From positions 62,001-126,000 of the forward strand of contig NZ_RQHT01000010.1 in NCBI RefSeq assembly GCF_004770905.1: a stretch of DNA of 64,000 bases, written 5' to 3'. The notes below the pieces were generated by a model. That model was not told the origin of the DNA. It ran no database searches and saw only the letters and a program-made list of their open reading frames with translations. Both the position numbers and the translations under genes were made by a program. This document shows positions 54,978 through 63,032 of the stretch, in pieces. How positions within the stretch are numbered: position 1 is the stretch's first letter; the number at the start of each line of letters is the position of its first letter. This DNA comes from Leptospira bandrabouensis (GTDB lineage: Bacteria; Spirochaetota; Leptospiria; Leptospirales; Leptospiraceae).

Positions 54978-56009
54978 TTATTCCACTTTTTCATTATTAA
55001 TTAGTTTTTGGTCCCAATCTAATTTGTTTAGAACACCTATTTCGATTGAATAATCTTTTATATTAATGTGAGATTTAAATCCACTAACTAAATTGGATGC
55101 AATATCTTCTGTTGTAAGACCACCTTGCGAAGTGAATCTTCCCTCTGAAAAAAACCTTCGATGATTGACCCTTAAATAACTCAGCCAAATTGAACTTATC
55201 TTGTAACCAACCTCAGCCTTTGATGTCCAACCTAAACCATAATTTTCTGAGAAAAAATTGATGGATCTTTGTACATGAAAATCCCTTGTTTTGATTCTTC
55301 CAAATGATGGCATAAAACTTATATCGAGATAGAAATCTCCCTCAGAATGGCGGTATCCACCGCCACCAAAAAATTCCCAGAGATCATTTGAGAAACTCAA
55401 TCCAAGCCCTATCGGCCCATAAAAAACAGGACTAGATTCTATGAATTGATTCACATCATAAAAATAATATTTAAAATAAGAATACCTGGCTCCGGCTGAT
55501 AGAAAGAAACCTGACCCGTCTGCCCAGTAATTTGGATTTGCACTTTGAAAGTAATATCTGCCAAAGAATTCGGCTCTATTTTCGGAGACTGTTGATTTGC
55601 CTTTTCCGTCTGCAAAATTTCGACTACCTGCATATACCGTCGCAGAGTCTCTATAACTCCATTCACGTGTTGCTATATTGGTAGTGTTTTCAGTAGAGAT
55701 GGAACCGAGAAAAAAGTCTTCATCACGTGCTTGTCCTGATTTTTGATACCATCCTGTGGTTTTTAGCGCTCCACTAATTTCGAAGCGATCCTTGGTTACG
55801 ATTCCTTGGATGCCAAATAACGTAAATGATCTTGGAAATGAGATTCGTGAACCTCCGCGAATCCCTGATAAGTTTGGGTATTTGTTTCCCGTTTCGAATA
55901 TATATTCGCCGCCAGATTTTTCAAGTGTTGGTCCCCAGATGATTTCTGCAGAAATGGGGTTTATGTTTAAGAGTAAAAATAATAAAGTAAATTTAAGTAT
56001 TTTCGGCAC
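54978..56009 (-). CDS. Exported, probably outer-membrane beta-barrel protein
   Basis: The frame is open up to 56147, but the N-terminal 46 residues of that version run through a palindrome and lack protein character. A GTG at 56009 (protein begins VPKILKFTLLFLLL) places a signal peptide (cut near SAE) at the N-terminus and is preferred. The mature part, about 320 residues, is rich in Tyr, Phe, Gly and Ser with alternating patterns such as YFQSANPNYWADG and YRHSEGDFYLDISF, as in outer-membrane barrels. The family is not recognised. It is minus strand, divergent from the second parA, with the palindromes in the gap. Confidence 0.65.
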   Translation of the reverse strand: MPKILKFTLLFLLLNINPISAEIIWGPTLEKSGGEYIFETGNKYPNLSGIRGGSRISFPRSFTLFGIQGIVTKDRFEISGALKTTGWYQKSGQARDEDFFLGSISTENTTNIATREWSYRDSATVYAGSRNFADGKGKSTVSENRAEFFGRYYFQSANPNYWADGSGFFLSAGARYSYFKYYFYDVNQFIESSPVFYGPIGLGLSFSNDLWEFFGGGGYRHSEGDFYLDISFMPSFGRIKTRDFHVQRSINFFSENYGLGWTSKAEVGYKISSIWLSYLRVNHRRFFSEGRFTSQGGLTTEDIASNLVSGFKSHINIKDYSIEIGVLNKLDWDQKLINNEKVE

Positions 56010-56039
56010 CAACTTAGGTTCTATTTTACCCCTAAGTTG
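56010..56039. repeat. Inverted repeat CAACTTAGG / CCTAAGTTG
   Basis: Nine-base arms with a 12-base spacer overlap the 5' end of the barrel protein gene. The right part, ATTTTACCCCTAAG, differs by one base from ATTTCACCCCTAAG in the large palindrome 90 bases downstream, so it may be a weaker binding site of the same protein. Confidence 0.5.
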
Positions 56040-56109
56040 TAAATTCCTAAATTTATTCGGAAGGAGGGTGGTTGTTTTGGTTTCTGTTTTATGGATGTCC
56101 AATAAATTC

Positions 56110-56144
56110 TCTCTTAGGGGTGAAATCATTTCACCCCTAAGAGA
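56110..56144. promoter_or_regulatory. Perfect 35-bp palindrome upstream of second parA
   Basis: Seventeen-base arms, TCTCTTAGGGGTGAAAT and its exact reverse complement, flank a single central C. It contains GGGGTGAAA-TCA-TTTCACCCC (56117-56137), repeated inside parB with a CCA centre. It lies 50 bases before the parA start. It is a strong candidate for parS and/or the operator bound by ParA's N-terminal HTH. No T-run follows, so a terminator is unlikely. Confidence 0.75.
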
Positions 56145-56193
56145 CATAATTAAATTGACAGTCTAGACAGGTTCACTCACCATCTAGTAGGTT

Positions 56194-57120
56194 ATGGGAA
56201 AAACTGATCCTTTATTGACTGAAGAGGAAGCTGCCAAATTCGTTGGTTTGGGTACCAAAGAGTTTACTGAAAAAGCGGTGGACCTAAAAATACCTGGTTG
56301 GAAATCCAAAGAATTTAAACAGTCGATTTTGTTAAAATATTTCGAACCTATCGAAAGAGATGGTTTTGATAGTCATGTAATTGCAGTATCGAACCAAAAG
56401 GGAGGGGAAGGGAAAACAACGATTAGTTTGTATTTAGCCGAAGCTCTCGCAGAAAACCACAAGGTATTATTGATTGATTGGGACCCTCAAGCAAATGCCA
56501 CTCAGCTTTTTTTGAAAGATGAAGTACCATCTGTAATGGATTATTTAGGATACCGAGGTAAGAAGGCGAAGAACATTGAACCGGCTATCAAAACAATTGG
56601 CGAAAATTTTGATTTACTTCCCTCTACCCTTGAACTTGCAAATTTAACCACTCCTTACGAAAGGGATGATTTCGAATTGTTAAACGAGGCGATCCTTCCT
56701 CTGCGGTCTCGCTATGAATATATAATTATAGATTGTCCCCCCTCCCTTGGCTTAATTTTAGAGAATGCTTTGATTTGCGCAGATTACATACTTGTGCCGA
56801 TTCAAACTAGGGCTTTTAGTTTGCAGGGTATTCGGGATCTTTATGAAACGTTCCTGAAGATTCAAAGGAAAGCTAACCAAAGGTTGAAACTTTTGGGTGC
56901 TGTTTTAAATCAGTATGAAGGTCAAAAGGCACTTGCTGGTCTAGCTGAAGGAGTAAAAAGATATTTTCCTGTTTTTGAAACAGTGATCCAAAGACGAGAG
57001 GCCATTCCTCAGGCCCAGGCAAAAATGTCTTTCCTTGCTAAAGTTGACTTAGCAACTATGAAAAATTTTAGAGAACTTGCGGCAGAGGTTAAAAGTAAAA
57101 TAGATGTCCAAAAAAACTGA
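56194..57120 (+). CDS. parA2: ParA-family ATPase with N-terminal HTH-like extension
   Basis: This 308-residue protein begins with about 60 residues (LTEEEAAKFVGLGTKEFTEK) that look like an excisionase/MerR-type helix-turn-helix, as in type Ia plasmid ParA. The Walker ATPase follows: VSNQKGGEGKTTISLYLA (residues 66-83), IDWDPQANAT and IIIDCPPSLGL. As in the other ParA, Glu replaces Val in KGGxGKT. A large palindrome upstream fits an autoregulatory operator. It overlaps parB by 17 bases. The symbol is local, to separate it from the 29.8-kb copy. Confidence 0.92.
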   Translation: MGKTDPLLTEEEAAKFVGLGTKEFTEKAVDLKIPGWKSKEFKQSILLKYFEPIERDGFDSHVIAVSNQKGGEGKTTISLYLAEALAENHKVLLIDWDPQANATQLFLKDEVPSVMDYLGYRGKKAKNIEPAIKTIGENFDLLPSTLELANLTTPYERDDFELLNEAILPLRSRYEYIIIDCPPSLGLILENALICADYILVPIQTRAFSLQGIRDLYETFLKIQRKANQRLKLLGAVLNQYEGQKALAGLAEGVKRYFPVFETVIQRREAIPQAQAKMSFLAKVDLATMKNFRELAAEVKSKIDVQKN

Positions 57121-57814
57121 GTTCCAAGCTTTAGATTTAATCTCTGCGTATTCTGAGAAGAAAAAGAACCCTTCGCATTTAGAATTAAACCAGATTTTCC
57201 CGAACCCTACACAGCCACGTTTAATTGGTCGTGAAGACACGGCAGATTTAGTACCTTCAATGGAAAGGTTGGGATTAATAGAACCAATTCTTGTCAGGAA
57301 AGATAAAGGTAAGTATTTGATTGTTGCCGGGGAACGCCGGTACCGAGCTGCAATCAAATTGGGATGGAAAGAAATTCCTGCAATCGTCACGGATGCAAAT
57401 GAGGACGTTTGTTACGAGATGTCACTTGCAGAGAATGAAAAGAGGAAAAACTTAAATCCATGGGAAGTGGGTAAAGCGATCCAGTATCTTCGTAAGGAAA
57501 AAAGAAAAACGGCAGAAGAAGTTTCAGAACTGTTGGGTTACAGCGGAAGATATGTGAAACAGCTTAGTAGTATAGCAAGGCTCGATCAAAAATCTGTAAT
57601 GGAATTGATGATCAGTGGTAAACCGCTATCAGTAAAGAATCTCGAAGAATTGCTAAAACGTAAAGAAAACAGAGGGGGTGAAACCATTTCACCCCGACCA
57701 GGATCTGGTTCGGGCCGTATTAGTATCAATTTGAGTAAACTAAATGGAAGAGTGCGAGATAACTTTTTAAAAGAGCTCGGTTTACTCAAAAAGAAGTACG
57801 GAATCAACGAATAG
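57104..57814 (+). CDS. parB2: ParB-family protein, second copy
   Basis: This 236-residue protein has ParB motifs in order: NQIFPNPTQPRLIGRED near residue 27, the CTP-clamp VAGERRYRAAIKLGW near 77, AENEKRKNLNPWEVG near 111, and HTH AEEVSELLGYSGRYVKQLSS near 140. The C-terminal segment is shorter than in the first ParB. A GGGGTGAAA-N3-TTTCACCCC site lies inside its coding sequence (57675-57695). Overlap with parA is 17 bases, the same as in the first module. A gene for a DUF1569-like protein follows after 7 bases. Confidence 0.92.
   Translation: MSKKTEFQALDLISAYSEKKKNPSHLELNQIFPNPTQPRLIGREDTADLVPSMERLGLIEPILVRKDKGKYLIVAGERRYRAAIKLGWKEIPAIVTDANEDVCYEMSLAENEKRKNLNPWEVGKAIQYLRKEKRKTAEEVSELLGYSGRYVKQLSSIARLDQKSVMELMISGKPLSVKNLEELLKRKENRGGETISPRPGSGSGRISINLSKLNGRVRDNFLKELGLLKKKYGINE
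57675..57695. promoter_or_regulatory. GGGGTGAAA-N3-TTTCACCCC site inside parB
   Basis: A second copy of the core of the palindrome at 56117-56137, with centre CCA instead of TCA and both 9-base arms identical. It lies in the 3' third of parB, coding for G-G-E-T-I-S-P. The match of arms and spacer in coding DNA argues for function, probably parS. Confidence 0.65.
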
Positions 57815-57821
57815 GGGAAAA

Positions 57822-58478
57822 ATGAAATCAACTTTAAAATTAAAAACGATAGACGATATTGAAAGAGAGTTATCAATTATTGTTGTTTGTGAAAAAAAAC
57901 AAAAGGCAGACATCACATTAAGCCAAGTTTATGATTTTTTGGCAGAGTCTATCGAATTATCGATTCAAAGAATTGGTTCCACAACCAAAAGAAATACCAT
58001 CAATAAAATATTAGGGAAATATAAGTTTGCAAAACTTCTTTCTAAAGGTAGTTATACCAAAGCAAACCAAATCCCAGGATTCCCTTTAAAAGATTTGGGC
58101 GATGCAGAATCTGCATTATTAAGATTAAAAACTTCTTTAACTGCTTTTAAATTACATTCAGGGCCTTTTGCTGATCATCCGGTATTTGGTGAACTAGATA
58201 AAAAACAATGGGAACGAATTCATGGAATTCTTGCTGCCTTTTTATTTGGTTACATCCAATTATATGGTGATGAGAAACTTAGGTTTGCCAAAGATAGAGA
58301 ACAAAAGAAAGAAAAGGCTTTTGCAGATAAAAAACAACATCAACACCACCATCAGCAAAAGAAAAAAGACGACAGAGATACTAAGCCGAGTGGCCATAAT
58401 AGTCGCAAATGGAAAAACAAAAAGAAACCTCATAACAAAGGAAATAAAAATCAGGGAAGTGGTGGTGGATTAAGATGA
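57822..58478 (+). CDS. DUF1569/DinB-like protein with a His/Lys/Asn-rich tail
   Basis: This 218-residue protein has a segment, DHPVFGELDKKQWERIHGIL near residue 124, that matches the H-P-x-F-G-x-L-x3-W pattern of DUF1569/DinB-like helical bundle proteins, which bind metal through histidines. The last 50 residues are very rich in His, Lys, Asn and Gly (QHQHHHQQKKK and after). The tail may bind metal or RNA. The assignment rests on one motif, so alternatives remain. It is 7 bases after parB and overlaps the next gene by 4. Confidence 0.55.
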   Translation: MKSTLKLKTIDDIERELSIIVVCEKKQKADITLSQVYDFLAESIELSIQRIGSTTKRNTINKILGKYKFAKLLSKGSYTKANQIPGFPLKDLGDAESALLRLKTSLTAFKLHSGPFADHPVFGELDKKQWERIHGILAAFLFGYIQLYGDEKLRFAKDREQKKEKAFADKKQHQHHHQQKKKDDRDTKPSGHNSRKWKNKKKPHNKGNKNQGSGGGLR

Positions 58479-59077
58479 AAATTTGTTTAATAGCCGGTAG
58501 CCACAGAAAGAACTCTCAATCATTGAAAGTAGGTAAATTCCTTGCAGAAATATTAAAATCAAAAGGTATCGAAGTTACACTTTTTGATTTAGGTGGAAAT
58601 CCTCTTCCATTATGGGAACCATCTATGTGGGAAAAAGATTCAGAAATAAAGAAGTTTTGGTTAGAATACAGTGTTGGACTCGGGAGTGCCGATGCCTATG
58701 TTTTTTTATCTCCAGAATATGCCGGAATGGCTAGTCCTGCTCTGAAAAACTTTTTTCTTTACCTTAGTGGTAGTGATATTTCACACAAACCAGGACTGAT
58801 TATTACTGTATCCAGTGGGATGGGCGGTAGTTATCCTAACGCCGAATTAAGAATGTCTAGTTATAAAAACACTCGGATTGTTTATTTGCCTGATCACGTG
58901 ATTGTTCGGCATGTAGAGTCTGTCTTAAACGCTGAAAATCCTGAGAATAAGGATGATGAATACATAAGATCCAGACTTATATATACTTTAAACGTTTTAG
59001 TTGAATATGCAAAAGCTTTTGCTACCGTTCGTCAGAGTGGCGTAATCGATATAAAGACTTACCCTTTTGGATTGTAA
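58475..59077 (+). CDS. NADPH-dependent FMN reductase-like flavoprotein
   Basis: This 200-residue flavodoxin-fold protein has the N-terminal FMN phosphate loop AGSHRKNSQSLKVG and the family motif FLSPEYAGMASPALKNF near residue 80. It probably reduces FMN or quinones with NADPH. It is coupled by a 4-base overlap to the DUF1569-like gene and converges with the acyltransferase gene (56-base overlap). Confidence 0.9.
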   Translation: MKICLIAGSHRKNSQSLKVGKFLAEILKSKGIEVTLFDLGGNPLPLWEPSMWEKDSEIKKFWLEYSVGLGSADAYVFLSPEYAGMASPALKNFFLYLSGSDISHKPGLIITVSSGMGGSYPNAELRMSSYKNTRIVYLPDHVIVRHVESVLNAENPENKDDEYIRSRLIYTLNVLVEYAKAFATVRQSGVIDIKTYPFGL

Positions 59078-60104
59078 AAGCAATGATAATTGGGATTCCT
59101 ACGTTTAAGATCAAAGTAACAATATAACCGAGAATTGGGCCACCAAAACTATATGGATCCACACTATGCATCAAATGAATGATAAAGGGGTGGAGCAGAA
59201 ATATAAATAAGCTATTGTTTCCAATATAGGATATCCATTCGGATATCTTTCTGTTGAATGTAGGTAAAATTTCCCAAACTCCAAAAAAGAAAAATATAGG
59301 ATACACCAAGTGGTGATTTTTAAAATCCACAACATGGTCAAAACTAAACAGAATTAGAAAGAATAAAAATAATAGGGTGAGGGTTCCAAATAAAAGCGAT
59401 ACCCCCCCTTTTTTTGTTGTTTGATCTTTTTTTTCATAAAAAAGGCCTATGTAGATACCAAATACAAAGAAAAAAATATAATTTAAAATAGAAATCGAAT
59501 GGTAATCTTTCGGAAGTATGGAATCTAACAAACCCAAATTAGAAGATAAATTTAATAAAAGAGAAATAAGTAACAATGACCTCGAAAACAATTTGTATGT
59601 GAGAATTTTGTCAAACAGATAAAACAATACATAAAACTGAATCAATAGTGGGACAAAATAAAAGGGCGCGAATACTTTTCCCAAAAAATAAAATTGGATA
59701 AATTCTAATATATTGTAATGATTGTATTTTACTAAATAACCGATGCCAGACGCTAGAGTATAAGGTAAAACGAGATTTTTTAGCTTTGAATTCCAGTAGC
59801 CCTCTTTTTTTCTCAAAAATATAGCAGATGTTAGTATAAACATCGGCACAGAAAACCTAGAAAGGTTTGAAAAAAATAAGGTAGTTCTGATCACAGATTG
59901 ATCGGCTGGATGAAAAAATTGGAAGTATGAATGGATATGGATAAGAACGATTCCAACCATCGCAAAACCTCTCAGGACATCAAATCTGGTTTCTCTTCCT
60001 TGTTTTGCAGCCAGTGGGTGTGGGATGGAGTAGGGGATACGGAAGACCCAAAGATACAAAGCAGCCAGTCCCGTTAGTATGATCCCTAGTAATTCCCATT
60101 CCAT
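59022..60104 (-). CDS. Acyltransferase-3 family membrane protein
   Basis: This 360-residue protein of about ten membrane segments has the family start motif FDVLRGFAMVGIVLIHIHSY near residue 42, with the conserved R and H, and further transmembrane helices. It would transfer acetyl or other acyl groups to sugars (O-antigen, glycan), but the sugar is not known. Ribosome site AAAGGAG before the ATG at 60104. Its 3' end overlaps the flavoprotein gene from the opposite strand by 56 bases. Confidence 0.88.
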   Translation of the reverse strand: MEWELLGIILTGLAALYLWVFRIPYSIPHPLAAKQGRETRFDVLRGFAMVGIVLIHIHSYFQFFHPADQSVIRTTLFFSNLSRFSVPMFILTSAIFLRKKEGYWNSKLKNLVLPYTLASGIGYLVKYNHYNILEFIQFYFLGKVFAPFYFVPLLIQFYVLFYLFDKILTYKLFSRSLLLISLLLNLSSNLGLLDSILPKDYHSISILNYIFFFVFGIYIGLFYEKKDQTTKKGGVSLLFGTLTLLFLFFLILFSFDHVVDFKNHHLVYPIFFFFGVWEILPTFNRKISEWISYIGNNSLFIFLLHPFIIHLMHSVDPYSFGGPILGYIVTLILNVGIPIIIAFTIQKGKSLYRLRHSDER

Positions 60105-60213
60105 AAATCCTATCTCCTTTACGGCATTTTCTTTTCAGATTTCCTGGTGCAAAGGAAAATGAATTCAGATTTTAGGCAAAATAGCCAAAAATAGATATAG
60201 GAGCCACGAATCA

Positions 60214-60654
60214 ATGAGCAAACTCAACATTCCGCCAAATCAGAGAATCTTCAAAGAAGGGGAACTGAATAATGCGATGTACATCATCCTCCAAGGAAAC
60301 GTTGAGATTTTTTTTACGGTGAACAATAGCCAGACGCGATTGGCACTTATGAAACCTGGAGATTTTTTTGGAGAAATGGCTTTGTTTAGCTCAAATCCAA
60401 GAAGTGCAACGGCGAGGACAATTACAAATTGCGAAGTTGCTGTGATTGAGAGTAAACAACAGTTGGAAAACTTTCTTGTCAAAAATCCAAAGTTTGCCGC
60501 AAAGATGGTATCGATTATGGCAGACCGTTTAGCACGCACAAATGAACTACTCATCAGTAGTATGGAAAAATCAGTAGCTAAGAAAATTGAATTTAGTAAT
60601 GAAGTTGGAAAAGAACATCAAATAGCTATTAGTGATGTTCAAGATGTAGAATGA
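60214..60654 (+). CDS. Cyclic-nucleotide-binding-domain protein
   Basis: This 146-residue protein is a single cNMP-binding domain: IFKEGELNNAMYIILQGNVEIF near the start and the phosphate-binding cassette PGDFFGEMALFSSNPRSATARTI near residue 47, with E and R contacts preserved (GEMAL, RSATA). No HTH or kinase is fused, and a coiled helix with charged tail ends it. It may act as a stand-alone cAMP/cGMP adaptor. The ribosome site is AGGAG. It abuts a convergent small gene. Confidence 0.88.
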   Translation: MSKLNIPPNQRIFKEGELNNAMYIILQGNVEIFFTVNNSQTRLALMKPGDFFGEMALFSSNPRSATARTITNCEVAVIESKQQLENFLVKNPKFAAKMVSIMADRLARTNELLISSMEKSVAKKIEFSNEVGKEHQIAISDVQDVE

Positions 60655-60906
60655 CTATCCGTAGATTGTTGGTAAATTCTTTTTAATTAATGTAATTTCT
60701 AAAATGGGAGCATAACTTAAAAGGTTTTTGATATTCACTACCTGACCTTCTCCCAATAAGAATTCTTTTAGAATTTCTAATGTTTCTTCTGGTGGAAGTG
60801 TGGATATACTAGGATATTCTGGATGTCCCACTAAATTAAATTCATCTGCAAGTTTCGGATCTTCTAATTGATTGTCTTCGAGGTTTAATAATTCTTTCCA
60901 GTTCAT
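60655..60906 (-). CDS. Small acidic hypothetical protein
   Basis: An 83-residue acidic protein (MNWKELLNLEDNQLEDPK start), with no membrane segment or recognised domain. It lies 8 bases downstream of the HDOD gene and abuts the convergent cNMP-binding gene, leaving no gap. Its reading frame is well filled and its composition is protein-like, so it is probably real; it may be an accessory of the HDOD protein. Confidence 0.55.
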   Translation of the reverse strand: MNWKELLNLEDNQLEDPKLADEFNLVGHPEYPSISTLPPEETLEILKEFLLGEGQVVNIKNLLSYAPILEITLIKKNLPTIYG

Positions 60907-60914
60907 AATAAAAA

Positions 60915-62417
60915 TTACGCTAAGAGATTTTGATACTCTTCTCTATGTTCCTCAAATTTGAGTTTAAAACTATCTTGCATATCGCGAAACTCCTTTTCTG
61001 AAGAAATTTCAAAATATTCCAAAACCTCAGGTTCGACAGTGAAATAATTTCCTTTACCACGACCTATATTGGCAAGAATGTCTGCCAGATAAATGATCTG
61101 ACATAGGATATTGTTTCTAGTTTTGCATTGCCAAGGTTTGTGATGGTATCGTATGACATCTAAAATCTCTTCTGGGAAATTCCACTTTTCTGCCATCAAA
61201 TGACCGATTTCTGAATGTGTGGTTCCTAAAGTGTATTCTTCTACCCATTCTGAAATTTCATTATTATCATCACTTCTAAGAACTCTAATTTGGTTTACCT
61301 GACTTAAGTCCAGGGAAAGAAGAACCATTCTACCTAAGTCATGAAGTAGGGCAGAAATGATAGCAGGTTCTAATAACTTCAAATGTTTTTTACGATCTTC
61401 TATTAGAAACCTTGCATACATAGAAGTTTTGAAAGAATGTGTCCATACTAACACCTGTTTCGCGTAACGAGAGTTAAGTATTTTTTTCGCACCTAATGTT
61501 AAAAATATGGATTCAAGATTTTTTAGACCAATCCTTTTGACACCTTCCAACACGGAAATAATCGGTGTATGTGCTCCAAATAAAGGAGAATTTGCAATTT
61601 TTAGAATTTCCGCAGTGATGGCTGGATCCTTTTCTACTTGAGCCGCTATTTCGTGCCAATCGACATCCTTTTTCTTTGCAATCAGAATCAGCTTTTGAAT
61701 TTGCGGAGGTAGCGGAGGAAGGCTATTTACTTCACGTAATAACAAATTTTTTATATTAGTTTGATTTTCTTTTGGTATGAGTTGTTTCGGAATCCTAATG
61801 ATGACTTCCGTAAAATCATCGGTTGTCATCAATTGAAAGAATTGATTCGATATCCCTGAATTTCTGAGTAAAATGTGGATGAGTACAATCCCAAGTCCAG
61901 AGCTCTCTTCATTGTCAACTGACTCACGATAGGCGTCATTAATGTTTTTGTATTTTTTGGAAGCTTCAACCCTTTTTAATATTCTGTTTTTTTCTTCTGG
62001 AAGGATTTTTGCATTATTTCTAACTCGGAATTCGATATAGTCTTCTTTACAAATGGTGCTTAATGTTATCTTGTAATTGGAATGATCGAGTGCCAAAAAG
62101 ACTCTTTTGCGGTTATGACCAAATTCATCCTTATACATGGGAATTCCTCTGGCGTAGTCTTTATCATCCCAGAGATTCAAACCTTGTTCCTTAAAAAAAA
62201 CACGTTTCCCATTAGCCTTACATCCGTTTACTAGTAGTTCACTGAGAATGGTAAAAAGGATTTCATGTAGGAATTCTAAAGAGATACTACGAACCACTCT
62301 CCCAATCCAAACATCTAGTTCTGGACAGTCGATTTCCGAAAAGTGGACATATTCCTTGGAAATCAGCTTTCCGGAAAGAAAGTCCTCTTGGAAGGTAATG
62401 AGCGGAGGAATCGACAT
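60915..62417 (-). CDS. HDOD protein with N-terminal histidine-kinase-type ATPase domain
   Basis: This 500-residue protein combines two modules. Residues about 45-215 resemble a GHKL/HATPase domain: N-box ILSELLVNGCKANG near 60, a G1-like region VRNNAKI in which Asp is replaced by Asn, and the G2 loop ESSGLGIVLIHILLR near 170. Residues 230-440 form an HDOD domain (LPPLPPQIQKLI; ALLHDLGRMVLLSL; GTTHSEIGHLMAEKW; IRYHHKPW). HDOD proteins act as output or signalling scaffolds. No histidine phosphoacceptor domain is present, so the ATPase part may be a binding-only regulator. It starts at ATG 62417. Confidence 0.85.
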   Translation of the reverse strand: MSIPPLITFQEDFLSGKLISKEYVHFSEIDCPELDVWIGRVVRSISLEFLHEILFTILSELLVNGCKANGKRVFFKEQGLNLWDDKDYARGIPMYKDEFGHNRKRVFLALDHSNYKITLSTICKEDYIEFRVRNNAKILPEEKNRILKRVEASKKYKNINDAYRESVDNEESSGLGIVLIHILLRNSGISNQFFQLMTTDDFTEVIIRIPKQLIPKENQTNIKNLLLREVNSLPPLPPQIQKLILIAKKKDVDWHEIAAQVEKDPAITAEILKIANSPLFGAHTPIISVLEGVKRIGLKNLESIFLTLGAKKILNSRYAKQVLVWTHSFKTSMYARFLIEDRKKHLKLLEPAIISALLHDLGRMVLLSLDLSQVNQIRVLRSDDNNEISEWVEEYTLGTTHSEIGHLMAEKWNFPEEILDVIRYHHKPWQCKTRNNILCQIIYLADILANIGRGKGNYFTVEPEVLEYFEISSEKEFRDMQDSFKLKFEEHREEYQNLLA

Positions 62418-62495
62418 GATAAACCTGTTTTGAACCTTGTTTCTCTTTTTGAAAACCGAAAATTTTATTTTGAAATTTGAGTCAGGAATCCGATA

Positions 62496-63032
62496 ATGAA
62501 GACTATGGAACTCTTAAAAAAATCCCTTTCGATTACCCTTGTGTTATTTGTAGCAGTTGTCTCTATCTCTGCACAGGACACTAAACCGCAAGCTACCCCC
62601 ACAGACGTGAACCAAGAAAATCACGATGCAAAAGAGGGACAAGATAAAGAGTTATTTGAATACTATTATAAAACCCGCCCTGAAAATTTGCCACCTAATA
62701 AAGCAAAATTGGAATATAACTTAATCAAGACTTTAAAAAAAGAGATTATGAGCAGGGATTATTCCAAAGAATCAGCTGAAGCGATCAAAAAAATCGATGC
62801 TACCAATATTCAATACGAAAGGGTATACAGAGAAAGTAAATGGCTTCGCGGTTTTATGACTCAGAACACGCACCTAAATTATTCAGAGTTTATGTATGTA
62901 GTAAAACACGATAAATATATGTGTTTTGTAAGTTTTGATGTTAATCCTGAGACTTATTTACAACAATCTCGTCAATCTCATTTAGTTTTTGCTGCGAAGG
63001 ATAAGTTTGAGATAGTAATCCCAAAGCCCTAA
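62496..63032 (+). CDS. Exported hypothetical protein
   Basis: This 178-residue protein has a signal peptide (cleaved after SISAQ near residue 27) and a helical, charged mature region (YYKTRPENLPPNKAKLEYN) ending in a beta-like segment with one cysteine (YMCFVSFDVN). No family is recognised. The last 92 bases overlap a gene on the opposite strand, which reaches into its 3' end, so one of the two C-termini may be mis-set, or the overlap is real. Confidence 0.65.
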   Translation: MKTMELLKKSLSITLVLFVAVVSISAQDTKPQATPTDVNQENHDAKEGQDKELFEYYYKTRPENLPPNKAKLEYNLIKTLKKEIMSRDYSKESAEAIKKIDATNIQYERVYRESKWLRGFMTQNTHLNYSEFMYVVKHDKYMCFVSFDVNPETYLQQSRQSHLVFAAKDKFEIVIPKP

